Positions 42,143-51,338 of a stretch of 64,000 nucleotides of DNA are shown here, in pieces. Position numbers and translations under genes: made by a program. Origin of the DNA: Mesorhizobium_K sp040049215 (GTDB lineage: Bacteria > Pseudomonadota > Alphaproteobacteria > Rhizobiales > Rhizobiaceae); NCBI RefSeq assembly GCF_040049215.1, contig NZ_JBDZDN010000003.1, positions 310,001 through 374,000 on the forward strand. The letters are read 5' to 3'. Under the pieces are notes generated by a model that was given only the letters and a program-made list of their open reading frames with translations, was not told where the DNA came from and ran no database searches. The stretch's first letter is position 1. Each line of letters opens with the position of its first letter.

Positions 42143-43594
42143 TCATGCGGTCTTCGGCACGGCGCCGATGCTCTTGGCGCGCAGGCCGTAATAGATCGCG
42201 CCTGATATCGCGACGCCGAAGAACCAGCCGTAGACGCCCCACCAGGACGGCAGGATGTTGGTGAAGTTCGGCAGGATCGACGAGAACACGATGCCGATGC
42301 CTGCCGCGATCAGCGCATTGACATGCCAGCCGTTCTGGAAGCGGTATTCGCCGTGTTCGCGATAGAGGTCCTCGACGTTGAGCCAGCCTTTGCGGATCAT
42401 GTAGTAGTCGACCATCATCACGCCGAAGATCGGCCCCATGGTCGCGCCGATGATGTTGACGAAGTGGGCGGCGCCTCCCTCCCATGGCGCGAAGGGATAG
42501 AGCACCAGCGCGATCAGCGCCGCGATATAGCCGCCCTTCTTGAAGTCGACATACTTGGGGAAGACGTTCGAGAAGTCGAAGGCCGGCGACACGAAATTCG
42601 CCACCACGTTGATGCCGAGGGTGGCCACCGCGAAGGTCAGCGCCGCCAGCAGGGCCAGGAACCAGCTGTCGAACTTGGCAGAGATCTGGTCGGGGTGCAG
42701 CAACACTTCGCCGTAAACCTGGAAGGCGGCTATGGTGGTGATGCCGGCGACCAGCGAGAACAGGATCAGGTTTACCGGCAGGCCCCAGATGTTGCCGATC
42801 CTCAGCGAGCGCTCGTCTGGCGAATAGCGCGAGAAGTCGCAGAAGTTGAGATAGAGCGCGGCGAAATAGGTGACCCAGATCGCGGCCACCGCCATCAGGG
42901 CCTCGAAGGAGCCGGGCACTCCGGGCACGCCGGCATCCTTGGTTTTCTCCAGCAGCACGTCCATCGGGATGTTGCCGTTCAGCGATATGCCGCCCGCCTT
43001 GATGACCAGATAGACCGCGAGGATCAGCATCATCACCCAGACAGCGGGACCGGCCCAGTCCTGGAAACGCCGCACCGTCTCCATGCCGCGCTGGATGATC
43101 AGGAGCTGCAACGCCCAGATGACGACGTAACAGATCACCTCCAGCGTCGAATGCCCCAGGAAATGGCTTGTCTGGTGGAATTGCAGCATGCCCTCGTTGC
43201 GGATGAGCAGCGCGACGATCGCGCCCGATGCCGCGGCCGTCTGCGCGCCGTACCAGAAGCAGGCGACGATGGCGCGCACGATGGCTGGGAAGTTCGCGCC
43301 CCATATGCCGAACGAGGCGCGCGCCAGCACGGGGAAGGGGACGCCGGTCCGCACACCCGCGACGCCCACGAGGCTCATCAGGAAATAGATGATCAGCGAG
43401 CCGATGCCGATTGCGATCAGGAAGTTGATGAAGCTGCCGCAGAACAGGAACAGGCTTGCGGCGAGATAGTAGCCCCACAGGCTGTGGACGTCGGATGTCC
43501 ACACGTTGAAGATCGAGAACGGCCCCCAGTTGCGCTCCGTGGCGGGCGCCAGATCCTCATTGTACAGCTGAGGCGATGCATTCGATATCGTCAT
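42143..43594 (-). CDS. NCS1-family nucleobase/hydantoin/allantoin:cation symporter
   Basis: The 483-residue protein has twelve predicted helices and NCS1 signatures: NEDLAPATERNWGPFSIFNVWTSDVHSLWGYYLA, GVRTGVPFPVLARASFGIWGANFPAIVRAI (helix 3) and NFCDFSRYSPDERSLRIGNIWGLPVN (helix 6). Mhp1-like members carry hydantoins, allantoin, uracil or cytosine with sodium or protons. No pyrimidine or hydantoin enzyme gene adjoins, so the substrate is open. The start at 43594 (MTISNASPQLY) follows GGGGACAGGA. Confidence 0.93.
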   Translation of the reverse strand: MTISNASPQLYNEDLAPATERNWGPFSIFNVWTSDVHSLWGYYLAASLFLFCGSFINFLIAIGIGSLIIYFLMSLVGVAGVRTGVPFPVLARASFGIWGANFPAIVRAIVACFWYGAQTAAASGAIVALLIRNEGMLQFHQTSHFLGHSTLEVICYVVIWALQLLIIQRGMETVRRFQDWAGPAVWVMMLILAVYLVIKAGGISLNGNIPMDVLLEKTKDAGVPGVPGSFEALMAVAAIWVTYFAALYLNFCDFSRYSPDERSLRIGNIWGLPVNLILFSLVAGITTIAAFQVYGEVLLHPDQISAKFDSWFLALLAALTFAVATLGINVVANFVSPAFDFSNVFPKYVDFKKGGYIAALIALVLYPFAPWEGGAAHFVNIIGATMGPIFGVMMVDYYMIRKGWLNVEDLYREHGEYRFQNGWHVNALIAAGIGIVFSSILPNFTNILPSWWGVYGWFFGVAISGAIYYGLRAKSIGAVPKTA

Positions 43595-44182
43595 GATCCT
43601 GTCCCCTTGCAGGCCGGCCTCTCCTTTGCCGGCTTCCGCAGCGTGAGAGCGGCCCCTGAGTCTGTCAACGAACTCAGCCGTGCCTTGGGGACAAGGCGGC
43701 AATCGCTCTAAGATCCCGCACGACCTTCGAAACGCAACGAAATCAGCCGATTAGGTTGCCTGTCTCATCGCTTCTCTCATCGCTTCCGAGAAAACCAAGC
43801 AAGTCTTTCAATGTAATCTTGAAGCGGGCCGCCGACAGCGGATCGGGGCTAGGCGGCCGGAGGTGGGGCCCAGCGCTCCCTTCTGCCCTCGAGGGGTGAC
43901 CAGCCGGTCGCGAAGCGAATTGACCATGCCGCGCAGTCCATGGTGAGCCTGTCGAACCACGAGGACGCTAGGCGACATCCAAACGTGGAATCATGCTCCC
44001 TGCCACGTGCGATTTCGAGCATTTGGCCTCGCTTCGCGCGCCAGCCAAGTCATTGAAATCGCTCCTCAGCTCCTCGAACGATGCCATGAGCGCCGCTTCT
44101 CACCCAAAAAAATCCGCGGACATTTGTCCCCGTCCTTCCCGGCGGAGCGATGATGTCGCCGTCTGGGTCGAGGAACGCGTCG
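43595..44182. other. Intergenic region with a dispersed-repeat-like segment
   Basis: This 588-base gap contains no convincing gene on either strand. It has a direct repeat TCTCATCGCT (about 43763-43784, twice) and at 43938-43966 a segment TCCATGGTGAGCCTGTCGAA with following ACCACGAGG. That segment resembles a short element found many times in alphaproteobacterial genomes. The rest is ordinary GC-rich sequence and probably includes the promoters of the two flanking genes. Confidence 0.45.
43938..43966. repeat. Probable dispersed intergenic repeat element
   Basis: The 29 bases TCCATGGTGAGCCTGTCGAA-CCACGAGG resemble a short sequence (GGTTCGACAGGCTCACCATG in reverse) that occurs in many copies between genes of alphaproteobacteria. 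Only one copy is seen in this window, so the claim rests on recall of the motif. Confidence 0.45.
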
Positions 44183-44977
44183 ATGGACTGTAATGCGGCA
44201 ATCGAGGACAATCGCGAGGCGCTGAAGCGCGTGTTGGCCATGCTCGTCGCCATGGCCGGGCTGGGCGGCGGCAACCCTGCCACCTTGCCCCGCCATCTCC
44301 ACCGCGCGATCCTGCGGCTGCTCAGGCCGGCCGAATCCGCTGCGCGGCGGCTGATCATCGTCATGGCTCGCGGGCTGGTGGTGACACTTGCGCCGACCGG
44401 CCCGAGCAAGCCGAAGCCGACATCCACGATCCTGCGCAATGGTATCGGCACCGGCATCGTGATGCCGCGCGGCTGGCGGCACAAGGCCGGCACACCGGCC
44501 GCTTGCTCGCGTGCCTTGCCGTTGTTCGATCCGCTGCCCCGGTGGGGTGCGTCGCCGAGGCCGGCGGCGAGCGGGTTTCCCCGCATCTCCATCCCCGGTC
44601 TGACCCAGCCATTTCCCGTCCCCCGCGCGCCTTCGTCCGACGATCCGATCGACGCCGCGCGTCTTGCACTGCGCCTTGGCGCGCTCGGCCGCGCTCTGGA
44701 CGACTTGCCGCGAGAGGCAAGACGCTTCGCCCGCTGGCGGGCGCGGGCGGCGGACGCCGCGCACAAGCCCGACGCCGCAGGCACGCAAAAGGGGAATAGT
44801 CGCCGCACCGGCCGGTTTCGCCGCGTCTGGCCTCTGCGTCCCGGCCGTCCGCCCGGCGGGCGCCTGTCACGATACGATCCGGACGCCCCACGCCGGAAGA
44901 ACACCCGCGACGTCGACGAGATCCTGGCGCACGCCCACGCGCTGGCCCGCTTCGCGCTCAGCCCGGACACGTCATGA
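44183..44977 (+). CDS. Conserved-looking hypothetical protein upstream of serS
   Basis: The 264-residue product is arginine- and proline-rich with a helical N-terminus (MDCNAAIEDNREALKRVLAMLVAMAGL) and a long, probably disordered central part (PRGWRHKAGTPAACSR ... RALPLFDPLPRWGASPR), then an acidic-basic C-terminus (VDEILAHAHALARFALSPDTS). I recall similar N-termini in rhizobial hypothetical proteins, but no domain is identified. It lies 170 nt upstream of serS on the same strand. Confidence 0.55.
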   Translation: MDCNAAIEDNREALKRVLAMLVAMAGLGGGNPATLPRHLHRAILRLLRPAESAARRLIIVMARGLVVTLAPTGPSKPKPTSTILRNGIGTGIVMPRGWRHKAGTPAACSRALPLFDPLPRWGASPRPAASGFPRISIPGLTQPFPVPRAPSSDDPIDAARLALRLGALGRALDDLPREARRFARWRARAADAAHKPDAAGTQKGNSRRTGRFRRVWPLRPGRPPGGRLSRYDPDAPRRKNTRDVDEILAHAHALARFALSPDTS

Positions 44978-45147
44978 CGCCGGCGGCTGCCTTGCCGAAC
45001 GCGAAGAAAGATGAGGGATCAACAGCCAGACTGCCGAAATGCACGGCGTGGCAACGATGAGGCATGTCCACGACCAATCTCCCCACCTTGCATCCTTTGC
45101 CCACTCGGTTTAGGCCCTGTCGCGCCTTTTCAGGAACGGTTTCAGCC

Positions 45148-46590
45148 ATGCTCGACATCAAATGGATTCGCGAAAACCCGCAGGCGCTGGCCGAGGCGCT
45201 GGTCAAGCGGCAGTGGACGCCCGAGGAAGCGCAAAAAACCGTCGACGGGCTGATCGAGAAGGATGTGGCGCTCCGCGCCCATCTTGGCCGGCTGCAGGAA
45301 CGCCAGGAGCGCCGCAACGCCGCCTCCAAGGAGATCGGCAACGCCATGCGCTCGGGCGATGCGGCCAAGGCCGAGGAATTGAAGGGCGAGGTCACCGCCA
45401 TCAAGGAATGGCTGTCCGGCGCGGAGGCCATGGGGCGCGAGCTGGACAAGGCGCTGGACGACGCGCTGGCGGTCATCCCCAACGTGCCGCTGCGCGACGT
45501 TCCCGTCGGTGCCGACGAGCACGACAATGTCGAGGTTCGCAAGGTCGGCGATCCCAGGCAGAAGTCCAACTGGACGCGCGAGCATTTCGAGATCGGCGAG
45601 GCGCTCGGCATGATGGATTTCGAGCGCGCCGCCAAACTCTCCGGCAGCCGCTTCACCGTGCTGAAGGGCCAGTTGGCGCGGCTCGAACGCGCGCTCGGCC
45701 AGTTCATGCTCGACCTGCACACGACGGAGCACGGCTATCAGGAAGTGCAGGTTCCGCTGATGGTTCATGACGACGTTATGTACGGGACTGGCCAGCTCCC
45801 TAAATTCGAAGATGACCTGTTCGTTTCGCTCGTAAAGCGAGACCTCCGGCAGGTGGCTGTATGGGGGCGGGTTTTTAATCGGGCCGCTGCAGAAGGCATT
45901 TCGATTGAGGATTCGGATAAGCATCAACTTCGCATTGATGAGATTTTCGATGAGGAAGAACCGAAGGAGCCAAAATATCAGCGTCGTTGGCTCATCCCCA
46001 CCGCCGAAGTCCCGCTGACCAACCTCGTGCGCGAGGAAATCACCCCGTTCGAAAAGCTGCCGCTGCGCTACACTGCGCTCACGCCGTGCTTCCGCTCGGA
46101 GGCGGGCTCTGCCGGACGCGACACGCGCGGCATGCTGCGCCAGCACCAGTTCTACAAGGTCGAGCTCGTCTCGATCACCGATCAGGACAGTTCGCGCGAC
46201 GAGCACGAGCGCATGACCGAGTGCGCCGAGACGGTGCTGAAGAAGCTCGATCTGCCCTTCCGCACCGTCACGCTCTGCACCGGCGACATGGGTTTCGGCG
46301 CCCAGAAGACCTACGACATCGAGGTTTGGCTGCCGGGCCAGAACGCCTATCGCGAAATCTCGTCCTGCTCGGTCTGCGGCGATTTCCAGGCGCGCCGCAT
46401 GAACGCCCGCTACCGTCCCAAGGAAGGCAAGGGCACGGCCTTCGTGCACACGCTGAACGGCTCCGGCACCGCCGTCGGCCGCGCGCTCATCGCCGTCATG
46501 GAGAACTACCAGGAGGCTGACGGCAGCGTAACCATTCCTGAATCGCTCAGGCCCTATATGGGCGGGCTGACCAAGATCGAGGCGCGGTAG
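45148..46590 (+). CDS. serS: Seryl-tRNA synthetase with an unusual internal insertion
   Basis: The 480-residue class II synthetase charges tRNA-Ser with serine. The N-terminal coiled-coil arm (residues 1-110), FEIGEALGMMDFERAAKLSGSRF, the serine-binding TAE motif (285-287, in WLIPTAEVPLTN), motif 2 (TALTPCFRSEAGSAGRDTRGM) and motif 3 (LNGSGTAVGRALIAVMENYQ) are intact. Usual rhizobial SerRS has about 430 residues. The excess is one block at residues 226-280 (bases 45823-45987) where about ten residues would normally stand between KFEDDLF and the TAE strand. The block is charged, without cysteines, and encoded by AT-richer DNA (24 G/C of 60 in 45901-45960). The start at 45148 gives the normal MLDIKWIREN N-terminus. 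surE follows directly. Confidence 0.9.
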   Translation: MLDIKWIRENPQALAEALVKRQWTPEEAQKTVDGLIEKDVALRAHLGRLQERQERRNAASKEIGNAMRSGDAAKAEELKGEVTAIKEWLSGAEAMGRELDKALDDALAVIPNVPLRDVPVGADEHDNVEVRKVGDPRQKSNWTREHFEIGEALGMMDFERAAKLSGSRFTVLKGQLARLERALGQFMLDLHTTEHGYQEVQVPLMVHDDVMYGTGQLPKFEDDLFVSLVKRDLRQVAVWGRVFNRAAAEGISIEDSDKHQLRIDEIFDEEEPKEPKYQRRWLIPTAEVPLTNLVREEITPFEKLPLRYTALTPCFRSEAGSAGRDTRGMLRQHQFYKVELVSITDQDSSRDEHERMTECAETVLKKLDLPFRTVTLCTGDMGFGAQKTYDIEVWLPGQNAYREISSCSVCGDFQARRMNARYRPKEGKGTAFVHTLNGSGTAVGRALIAVMENYQEADGSVTIPESLRPYMGGLTKIEAR

Positions 46591-47349
46591 ATGCGCATCC
46601 TGCTCACCAACGACGACGGCATCCATGCCGAGGGCCTCGCCGCCCTCGAGCGCGTGGCGCGAAAACTCTCCGACGACGTCTGGGTCGTCGCGCCGGAAAC
46701 CGACCAGTCCGGCTACGCGCATTCGCTGTCGCTGTCGGAGCCGCTTCGCCTGCGCAAGCTCGGCGAGAAACATTTTGCCGTGCGGGGCACGCCGACCGAC
46801 TGCGTCATCATGGGCGTGCGCCGGCTGCTTCCGGGGCCGCCCGACCTCGTGCTGTCGGGCATCAATTCCGGCTCCAACATCGCCGACGACATCACCTATT
46901 CCGGCACGGTGGCCGGCGCCATGGAAGGCGCGCTGCTCGGCATCAAGTCGGTTGCGCTCAGCCAGGCCTACTTGGTCGAGGACGGACAGCGCACGGTGCC
47001 CTACGAGACGACAGAGGCGCTGGCGCGGGCGCTGCTCGAAAAGCTGCTCGCCGTCGACCTGCCGGTCGGCACCTTCCTGAACCTCAACTTCCCGAGCTGC
47101 CGGCCCGGCGAGGTCGAGGGCACGCGCGTCACGGCGCAGGGCAAGGTCGCCTACAATCTCGGCATCGAGGAGCGGGCGGACGGGCGGGGCCTACCCTATT
47201 ATTGGCTGCGCTTCGGCCGCGACGCGACGGAGCTTCGCGAAGGAACCGACATCCACGCCGTGCGAAGCAACTTCGTCTCGGTCACGCCGCTGAAGTTCGA
47301 CCTCACCGCGCACGAACTGCGCGACCAGTTGACAAAGGCGCTCGCATGA
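46591..47349 (+). CDS. surE: 5'/3'-nucleotidase SurE
   Basis: The 252-residue metal-dependent phosphatase dephosphorylates nucleoside monophosphates and helps stationary-phase survival. The N-terminus has the catalytic LLTNDDGIHAEGLAALE (two Asp), then VAPETDQSGYAHSLSL, LVLSGINSGSNIADDITYSGTVAGAMEGAL and LNLNFP. It starts immediately after the serS stop and overlaps the pcm start by 4 nt (ATGA), so serS-surE-pcm form one translationally coupled unit, as in many alphaproteobacteria. Confidence 0.95.
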   Translation: MRILLTNDDGIHAEGLAALERVARKLSDDVWVVAPETDQSGYAHSLSLSEPLRLRKLGEKHFAVRGTPTDCVIMGVRRLLPGPPDLVLSGINSGSNIADDITYSGTVAGAMEGALLGIKSVALSQAYLVEDGQRTVPYETTEALARALLEKLLAVDLPVGTFLNLNFPSCRPGEVEGTRVTAQGKVAYNLGIEERADGRGLPYYWLRFGRDATELREGTDIHAVRSNFVSVTPLKFDLTAHELRDQLTKALA

Positions 47350-47999
47350 ACGGCGTCCCGGATGAACGCGAGGCATTTGCCTCCTTCCTGTTGCGCCTGC
47401 GCGGCAAGGGCATCGTCGCCAGGAACCTGATCTCGGCCTTCGAGGCGACGCCGCGGCGCGCTTTCGTGCCCGACCGCTGGCAGAATGTCGCCTGGACAGA
47501 GGGCATGATCCCGATCGAGTGCGGCGAGGCGGTCGAGGGGCCGGACCTGCAGGCCGAAATCATGGCCTCGCTCGCCATCGAGCCGGGGCATCGCGTGCTG
47601 GAGGTCGGCACCGGCTCCGGCTTCAGCGCCGCCGTCATGGCGCGGCTTGCGGCGCGCGTCGTCACCGTCGAGCGTTACAAGACGCTCTCCGAGCTCGCCC
47701 GCCAGCGCTTCGAGGCGCTTGGCCTCACCAACGCCTTCGTCAGGCATGCGGACGGCTCGCAGGGGCTCGCGGCGGAAGGCCCGTTCGACCGCATCGTTGT
47801 GTGGGCGGCTTTCGACAGCATGCCGCGCAGCTTCGCCGAGCAGCTTTCCTCCGCCGGCGTGATGATATCCCCGATCGGGCCCGACGAAGGCCTGCAGACG
47901 CTGACCAAACTCACCAAGATCGGCAGCCGTTTCGAACGCGAGGACATCGGCACGGTGCGCCTGCAGCCGATCGTGCGGAGCGTCGCCGCCGTGATCTGA
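47346..47999 (+). CDS. pcm: Protein-L-isoaspartate O-methyltransferase
   Basis: The 217-residue SAM-dependent methyltransferase repairs isomerised aspartate in aged proteins. Hallmarks are the TPRRAFVPDRWQNVAWTEGMIPIECGE substrate region, the SAM-binding motif VLEVGTGSGFSAAVMARLA and VVTVERYKTLSELARQRF. Length is normal (about 215). It is coupled to surE by a 4-nt overlap and shares the stress-survival theme. Confidence 0.94.
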   Translation: MNGVPDEREAFASFLLRLRGKGIVARNLISAFEATPRRAFVPDRWQNVAWTEGMIPIECGEAVEGPDLQAEIMASLAIEPGHRVLEVGTGSGFSAAVMARLAARVVTVERYKTLSELARQRFEALGLTNAFVRHADGSQGLAAEGPFDRIVVWAAFDSMPRSFAEQLSSAGVMISPIGPDEGLQTLTKLTKIGSRFEREDIGTVRLQPIVRSVAAVI

Positions 48000-48118
48000 A
48001 GGGCGTTTTTGAAAAGTCTGAATTAAATCCGCTTCAAATGAGAGGGGCTTAACCGACCGGTAACATTAACGCGCTTTAATCCCGCCAGTTGAGTCTCGAG
48101 TATTTGCGGGTTGTTGCC

Positions 48119-49603
48119 ATGCAGGTCAGTGTTTTGAAGCGTAGCGGATTGAAGCTGTCGCAGGGCGCGGCAGTCTTTCTCCTGGCGGGGATGGCCGCCG
48201 GCTGCAGCTCCCAGGTCGCCCGCTTCGGCGGCGTCGACGACTTCATGACAGCGTCGACTCCCAACCAGCGCGAGATCATCCGCCCGAGTGGCGACACTTC
48301 CGGCGCCCAGACCTATCCCGGCGACACCCAGCAGGTCGCGGCGGCGCCCGCCAACGGCGCCTATTCCGGCTCGGTGAGCCGCGGCGCGCTGGCGCCGGTC
48401 TCCACCGCTCCTGCCGCCCAGCCGGTCCGGACCGCCTCGGCTCCCGCCATGCAGCCGGCCGACACCACCACCACCGGCACGGTCAAGCCCGAGCCGGCAA
48501 TGGCGGAGCAGGGCGACATCAAGGGCTGGTCGCGCGCAGGCGGAACCCAGGTCACGGTCAAGCAGGGCGAGACGGTCTACAATTTGTCGCGCCGCTTCGG
48601 CGTCCCCGCCGACGTCATCATGAAGTCCAACGGGCTGAGCGAATCCGACGGCCTCAAGGCGGGCGCCAAGATCGTCATCCCGACCTACGTCTATTCGGAC
48701 AAGGCAGGCGTCTCCGCCCCCGACAACAATCCGAAGACGGCCAAGGCGAAATCCTCGCGTGGCGAGCAGCAGCCGTCCGACCCGAACCAGGACGCCCAGC
48801 AGAACCTCGCGGTTCTCCCGCAGACGCCGAAGAGCAAGGAGAAATCGGCAGCGGCCACCACGGCGACCGCCGACAGCAGCAACGCCAAGCCTTCGGGCGC
48901 TAGCGGCACCTACAAGGTGCAGGAAGGCGACACGCTCTCGCGCATCGCCAGGAACACAGGCGTCGGCGTTGCCGCCATCAAGGAAGCGAACGGCCTTTCC
49001 GACGGCCTGATCCGTGTCGGCCAGACGCTGAAGATCCCGGGCGCGGGCGGCTCGACGAAAGTCGCCTCGGCCGCTCCCGCCGCCACCGACGCGGTGGTGA
49101 CCAACACGACGAAGACTGCCGAGACTGCCAAGCCCGCCGCGCAAGGCGAGAAGGTCGCCGTCTACACGCCGCCGAAGAAGGCCGAGAAGGTCATCGAGCA
49201 GGCCGACGAGACTGCTCCCGACGCCACCGGCATCGGCCGCATGCGCTGGCCGGTGCTCGGCCGTGTCATTTCGCAATACGGCAAGGGCAGCGGCAAGTCG
49301 AATGATGGCATCGATATATCGGTGCCGGAAGGCACGCCGGTCAAGGCCGCTGAAAACGGCGTCGTGATCTATGCCGGCGACGGTCTCAAGGAATTCGGCA
49401 ACACGGTTCTCGTGCGCCACGAGGACGGGCTGGTCACGGTCTACGGACACGCCAGCGAGCTCAAGGTCAACCGCGGCGACAAGGTCAAGCGCGGCCAGGA
49501 TATCGCTGTCTCCGGCATGAGCGGAACCACCGACGCGCCGAAGCTGCACTTCGAGGTCCGCAAGAACTCGGCCCCCGTCGATCCGTCGACCTATCTCGAA
49601 TAA
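48119..49603 (+). CDS. LysM/M23-domain lipoprotein with degenerate active site, DipM/NlpD-like
   Basis: The 494-residue lipoprotein has a signal peptide ending in MAAGC (Cys29, lipobox), two LysM peptidoglycan-binding units (about residues 145-190 and 265-310, VKQGETVYNLSRRFGV and VQEGDTLSRIARNTGV) and a C-terminal M23 domain (about 385-494). Two zinc ligands of M23 are changed: the first His of H-x3-D is Asn (NDGIDISVPEGTPV) and the first His of H-x-H is Lys (KLHFEVR). So it should not cut peptidoglycan itself. It should instead activate amidases, as NlpD does in E. coli and DipM in Caulobacter. It follows pcm after 119 nt, with its own promoter region, and ends in a terminator. Confidence 0.85.
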   Translation: MQVSVLKRSGLKLSQGAAVFLLAGMAAGCSSQVARFGGVDDFMTASTPNQREIIRPSGDTSGAQTYPGDTQQVAAAPANGAYSGSVSRGALAPVSTAPAAQPVRTASAPAMQPADTTTTGTVKPEPAMAEQGDIKGWSRAGGTQVTVKQGETVYNLSRRFGVPADVIMKSNGLSESDGLKAGAKIVIPTYVYSDKAGVSAPDNNPKTAKAKSSRGEQQPSDPNQDAQQNLAVLPQTPKSKEKSAAATTATADSSNAKPSGASGTYKVQEGDTLSRIARNTGVGVAAIKEANGLSDGLIRVGQTLKIPGAGGSTKVASAAPAATDAVVTNTTKTAETAKPAAQGEKVAVYTPPKKAEKVIEQADETAPDATGIGRMRWPVLGRVISQYGKGSGKSNDGIDISVPEGTPVKAAENGVVIYAGDGLKEFGNTVLVRHEDGLVTVYGHASELKVNRGDKVKRGQDIAVSGMSGTTDAPKLHFEVRKNSAPVDPSTYLE

Positions 49604-49653
49604 AAGCAGAAACGATCGCGGACCGTCTGACCTCCAGTCCGGCCCGCCCGCTC

Positions 49654-49679
49654 TGCCCGCCCGAGAGGGCGGGCATTTT
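49654..49679 (+). terminator. Terminator after the DipM/NlpD-like gene
   Basis: A 9-bp perfect stem (TGCCCGCCC at 49654-49662 against GGGCGGGCA at 49667-49675) with a GAGA tetraloop is followed by TTTT. It ends the transcript before the ABC genes, which run the other way; on the minus strand it has no T-run. Confidence 0.85.
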
Positions 49680-49712
49680 CCGTTGTGCGGCAGGCTGGCG
49701 GGTGCTGACCGC

Positions 49713-51338
49713 CTAGCCCTGTTCCTGCATCCTTTTCGCGATCGCCCGGTGCAGATCCGGCGCCGCCTCGACCAGCGCCCGGGCCGCTTCCGTTTGCGGA
49801 TGCGACAGAACCTCGGCCGTCTTGCCGGTCTCGACGATCCGGCCCTCATGCATGACCATCACGTCGTCGGTGATGGCGCGGGCGACGGTCAGGTCATGCG
49901 TGATGAACAGGTAGGCCACGCCGAGCTTCTGGTTCAACTCCGCGAACAGGTCGAGTACCTGGGCGCGGATCGATACGTCGAGCGCGGACACCGGTTCATC
50001 GGCCACGACAAGCTTCGGCCGCGTGATGATGGCCCGCGCGATGGAGATGCGCTGCCGCTGACCGCCGGAAAACTCGTGCGGATATTTTTGCATGCCGGCC
50101 GGTTTAAGCCCGACCTCGTGGAGGGCCTGCGAAACGAGTTCGCGCCGTTCGGTCTTGCCCGGCTTCTTGTCAAGCAGATGCAGCGGCTCGGCGACCAGCC
50201 ATTCGACAGTTCGACGCGGGTTGAACGAACCGTATGGATCCTGGAAGACGACCTGCATGTCGCGCCGGGCGGATCGCAACGAAGCCTGGTCGCGCCCGGT
50301 GATCGTTTCGCCCTGGAACGTGATCGTTCCGGAAGTCGGTTCGTCGAGCGCGAGGATCATGCGGGCAAGGGTCGACTTGCCGCAGCCCGACCGCCCAACC
50401 AGCGCCACCGAGTGGCCCTCGCCGAGTGCGAAGGAGACGTCGTCCACTGCGCGGACCGGCAGCGGCTTGTGGAACAGCGAGGTTCGGCGCCCGGGATAGT
50501 CTTTCGAAACGTTTTGGACGGTCAGCAGAGGCTTGCCGGCCGCGACCCCATGGATGGCCTTTGCGCGTTCCGGCACATGCATCGAAGCCTGCGCGAGCTG
50601 GCGCGTATAGGGATGCACCTGCGCCGAAAGCGTCCGCGCGGTCTCGCCCGCTTCCATGACTTCGCCGCCGCGCAGGATGGTGATGCGGTCGGCCATTTCG
50701 GCGACGACCGCCAGATCGTGCGAGATGAGCAGCAGGCCCGTGCGGTTCTCGTCGACCAGATCGCGAAGCAGTTCGAGGATTTGCGCCTGCAGCACGACGT
50801 CGAGCGCGGTCGTTGGCTCGTCGGCGATCAGCAGCTTGGGCTTCAGCGCGCAGGCGATGGCGATCACCACGCGCTGGCGCTGGCCGCCCGACAGTTCGTG
50901 CGGATAGCGGGTGAGGGGGAACTTGTCCGCCGGCAGCCCGACGCGATCCAGCATCTTGCGTGCGAGCGTCTCGGCGTCGGTCCTGTTCGCCCTGGTGTGC
51001 CAGCGGATGCCTTCGGCGACCTGCTCGCCGATCGCCTTCAGCGGGTTGAGCGCCGTCATCGGCTCCTGGAAAACCATGCCAATGTCGTCGCCGCGCAGCG
51101 CGCACATCCGGTCCTCGGAAGCTGCCAGTATGTCGATGCCGTCAAAGGTGATGCGGCCCATCGCCCGCGCGGCATCCGGCAGGAGCCGCATGAGCGACAG
51201 CGCCGTCATCGATTTGCCGGAGCCGGATTCGCCGACCAGACCCGTGATCTCGCCGGCTTCGATCGAAAGGTCGATGCCCCGCAGGATTGGCGTGCCGCCG
51301 ATATCGAGCGACAGATTTTCGATCTCGAGCAGGCTCAT
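49713..51338 (-). CDS. Peptide-type ABC transporter, fused double ATPase
   Basis: The 541-residue protein joins two ABC ATPase domains in one chain, as DppD and DppF do separately. Domain 1 has Walker A GESGSGKSM and signature LSGGQRQRVVIA; domain 2 has Walker A GRSGCGKST and signature FSGGQRQRISIA. Both Walker B regions end in ADEPTTALD or ADEPVSALD. The C-terminal extensions typical of oligopeptide transporters are present. It is the last gene of the four-gene importer (binding protein, two permeases, ATPase) and starts in a 4-nt overlap with the second permease gene. Confidence 0.93.
   Translation of the reverse strand: MSLLEIENLSLDIGGTPILRGIDLSIEAGEITGLVGESGSGKSMTALSLMRLLPDAARAMGRITFDGIDILAASEDRMCALRGDDIGMVFQEPMTALNPLKAIGEQVAEGIRWHTRANRTDAETLARKMLDRVGLPADKFPLTRYPHELSGGQRQRVVIAIACALKPKLLIADEPTTALDVVLQAQILELLRDLVDENRTGLLLISHDLAVVAEMADRITILRGGEVMEAGETARTLSAQVHPYTRQLAQASMHVPERAKAIHGVAAGKPLLTVQNVSKDYPGRRTSLFHKPLPVRAVDDVSFALGEGHSVALVGRSGCGKSTLARMILALDEPTSGTITFQGETITGRDQASLRSARRDMQVVFQDPYGSFNPRRTVEWLVAEPLHLLDKKPGKTERRELVSQALHEVGLKPAGMQKYPHEFSGGQRQRISIARAIITRPKLVVADEPVSALDVSIRAQVLDLFAELNQKLGVAYLFITHDLTVARAITDDVMVMHEGRIVETGKTAEVLSHPQTEAARALVEAAPDLHRAIAKRMQEQG

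Noticed and set aside
42323..43711. A 462-codon plus-strand frame opposite the NCS1 transporter gene
   Set aside because: Highly charged shadow with no domain; the transporter frame has twelve membrane helices and family signatures.
45823..45987. SerRS block considered as an intein
   Set aside because: It is far too short, and has no Cys/Ser splice start or His-Asn end at its borders.
48066..48079. Two TTAA boxes before the DipM/NlpD-like gene, resembling a CtrA site
   Set aside because: The spacer is 6 bases, while the CtrA consensus needs 7; it is only a near match.
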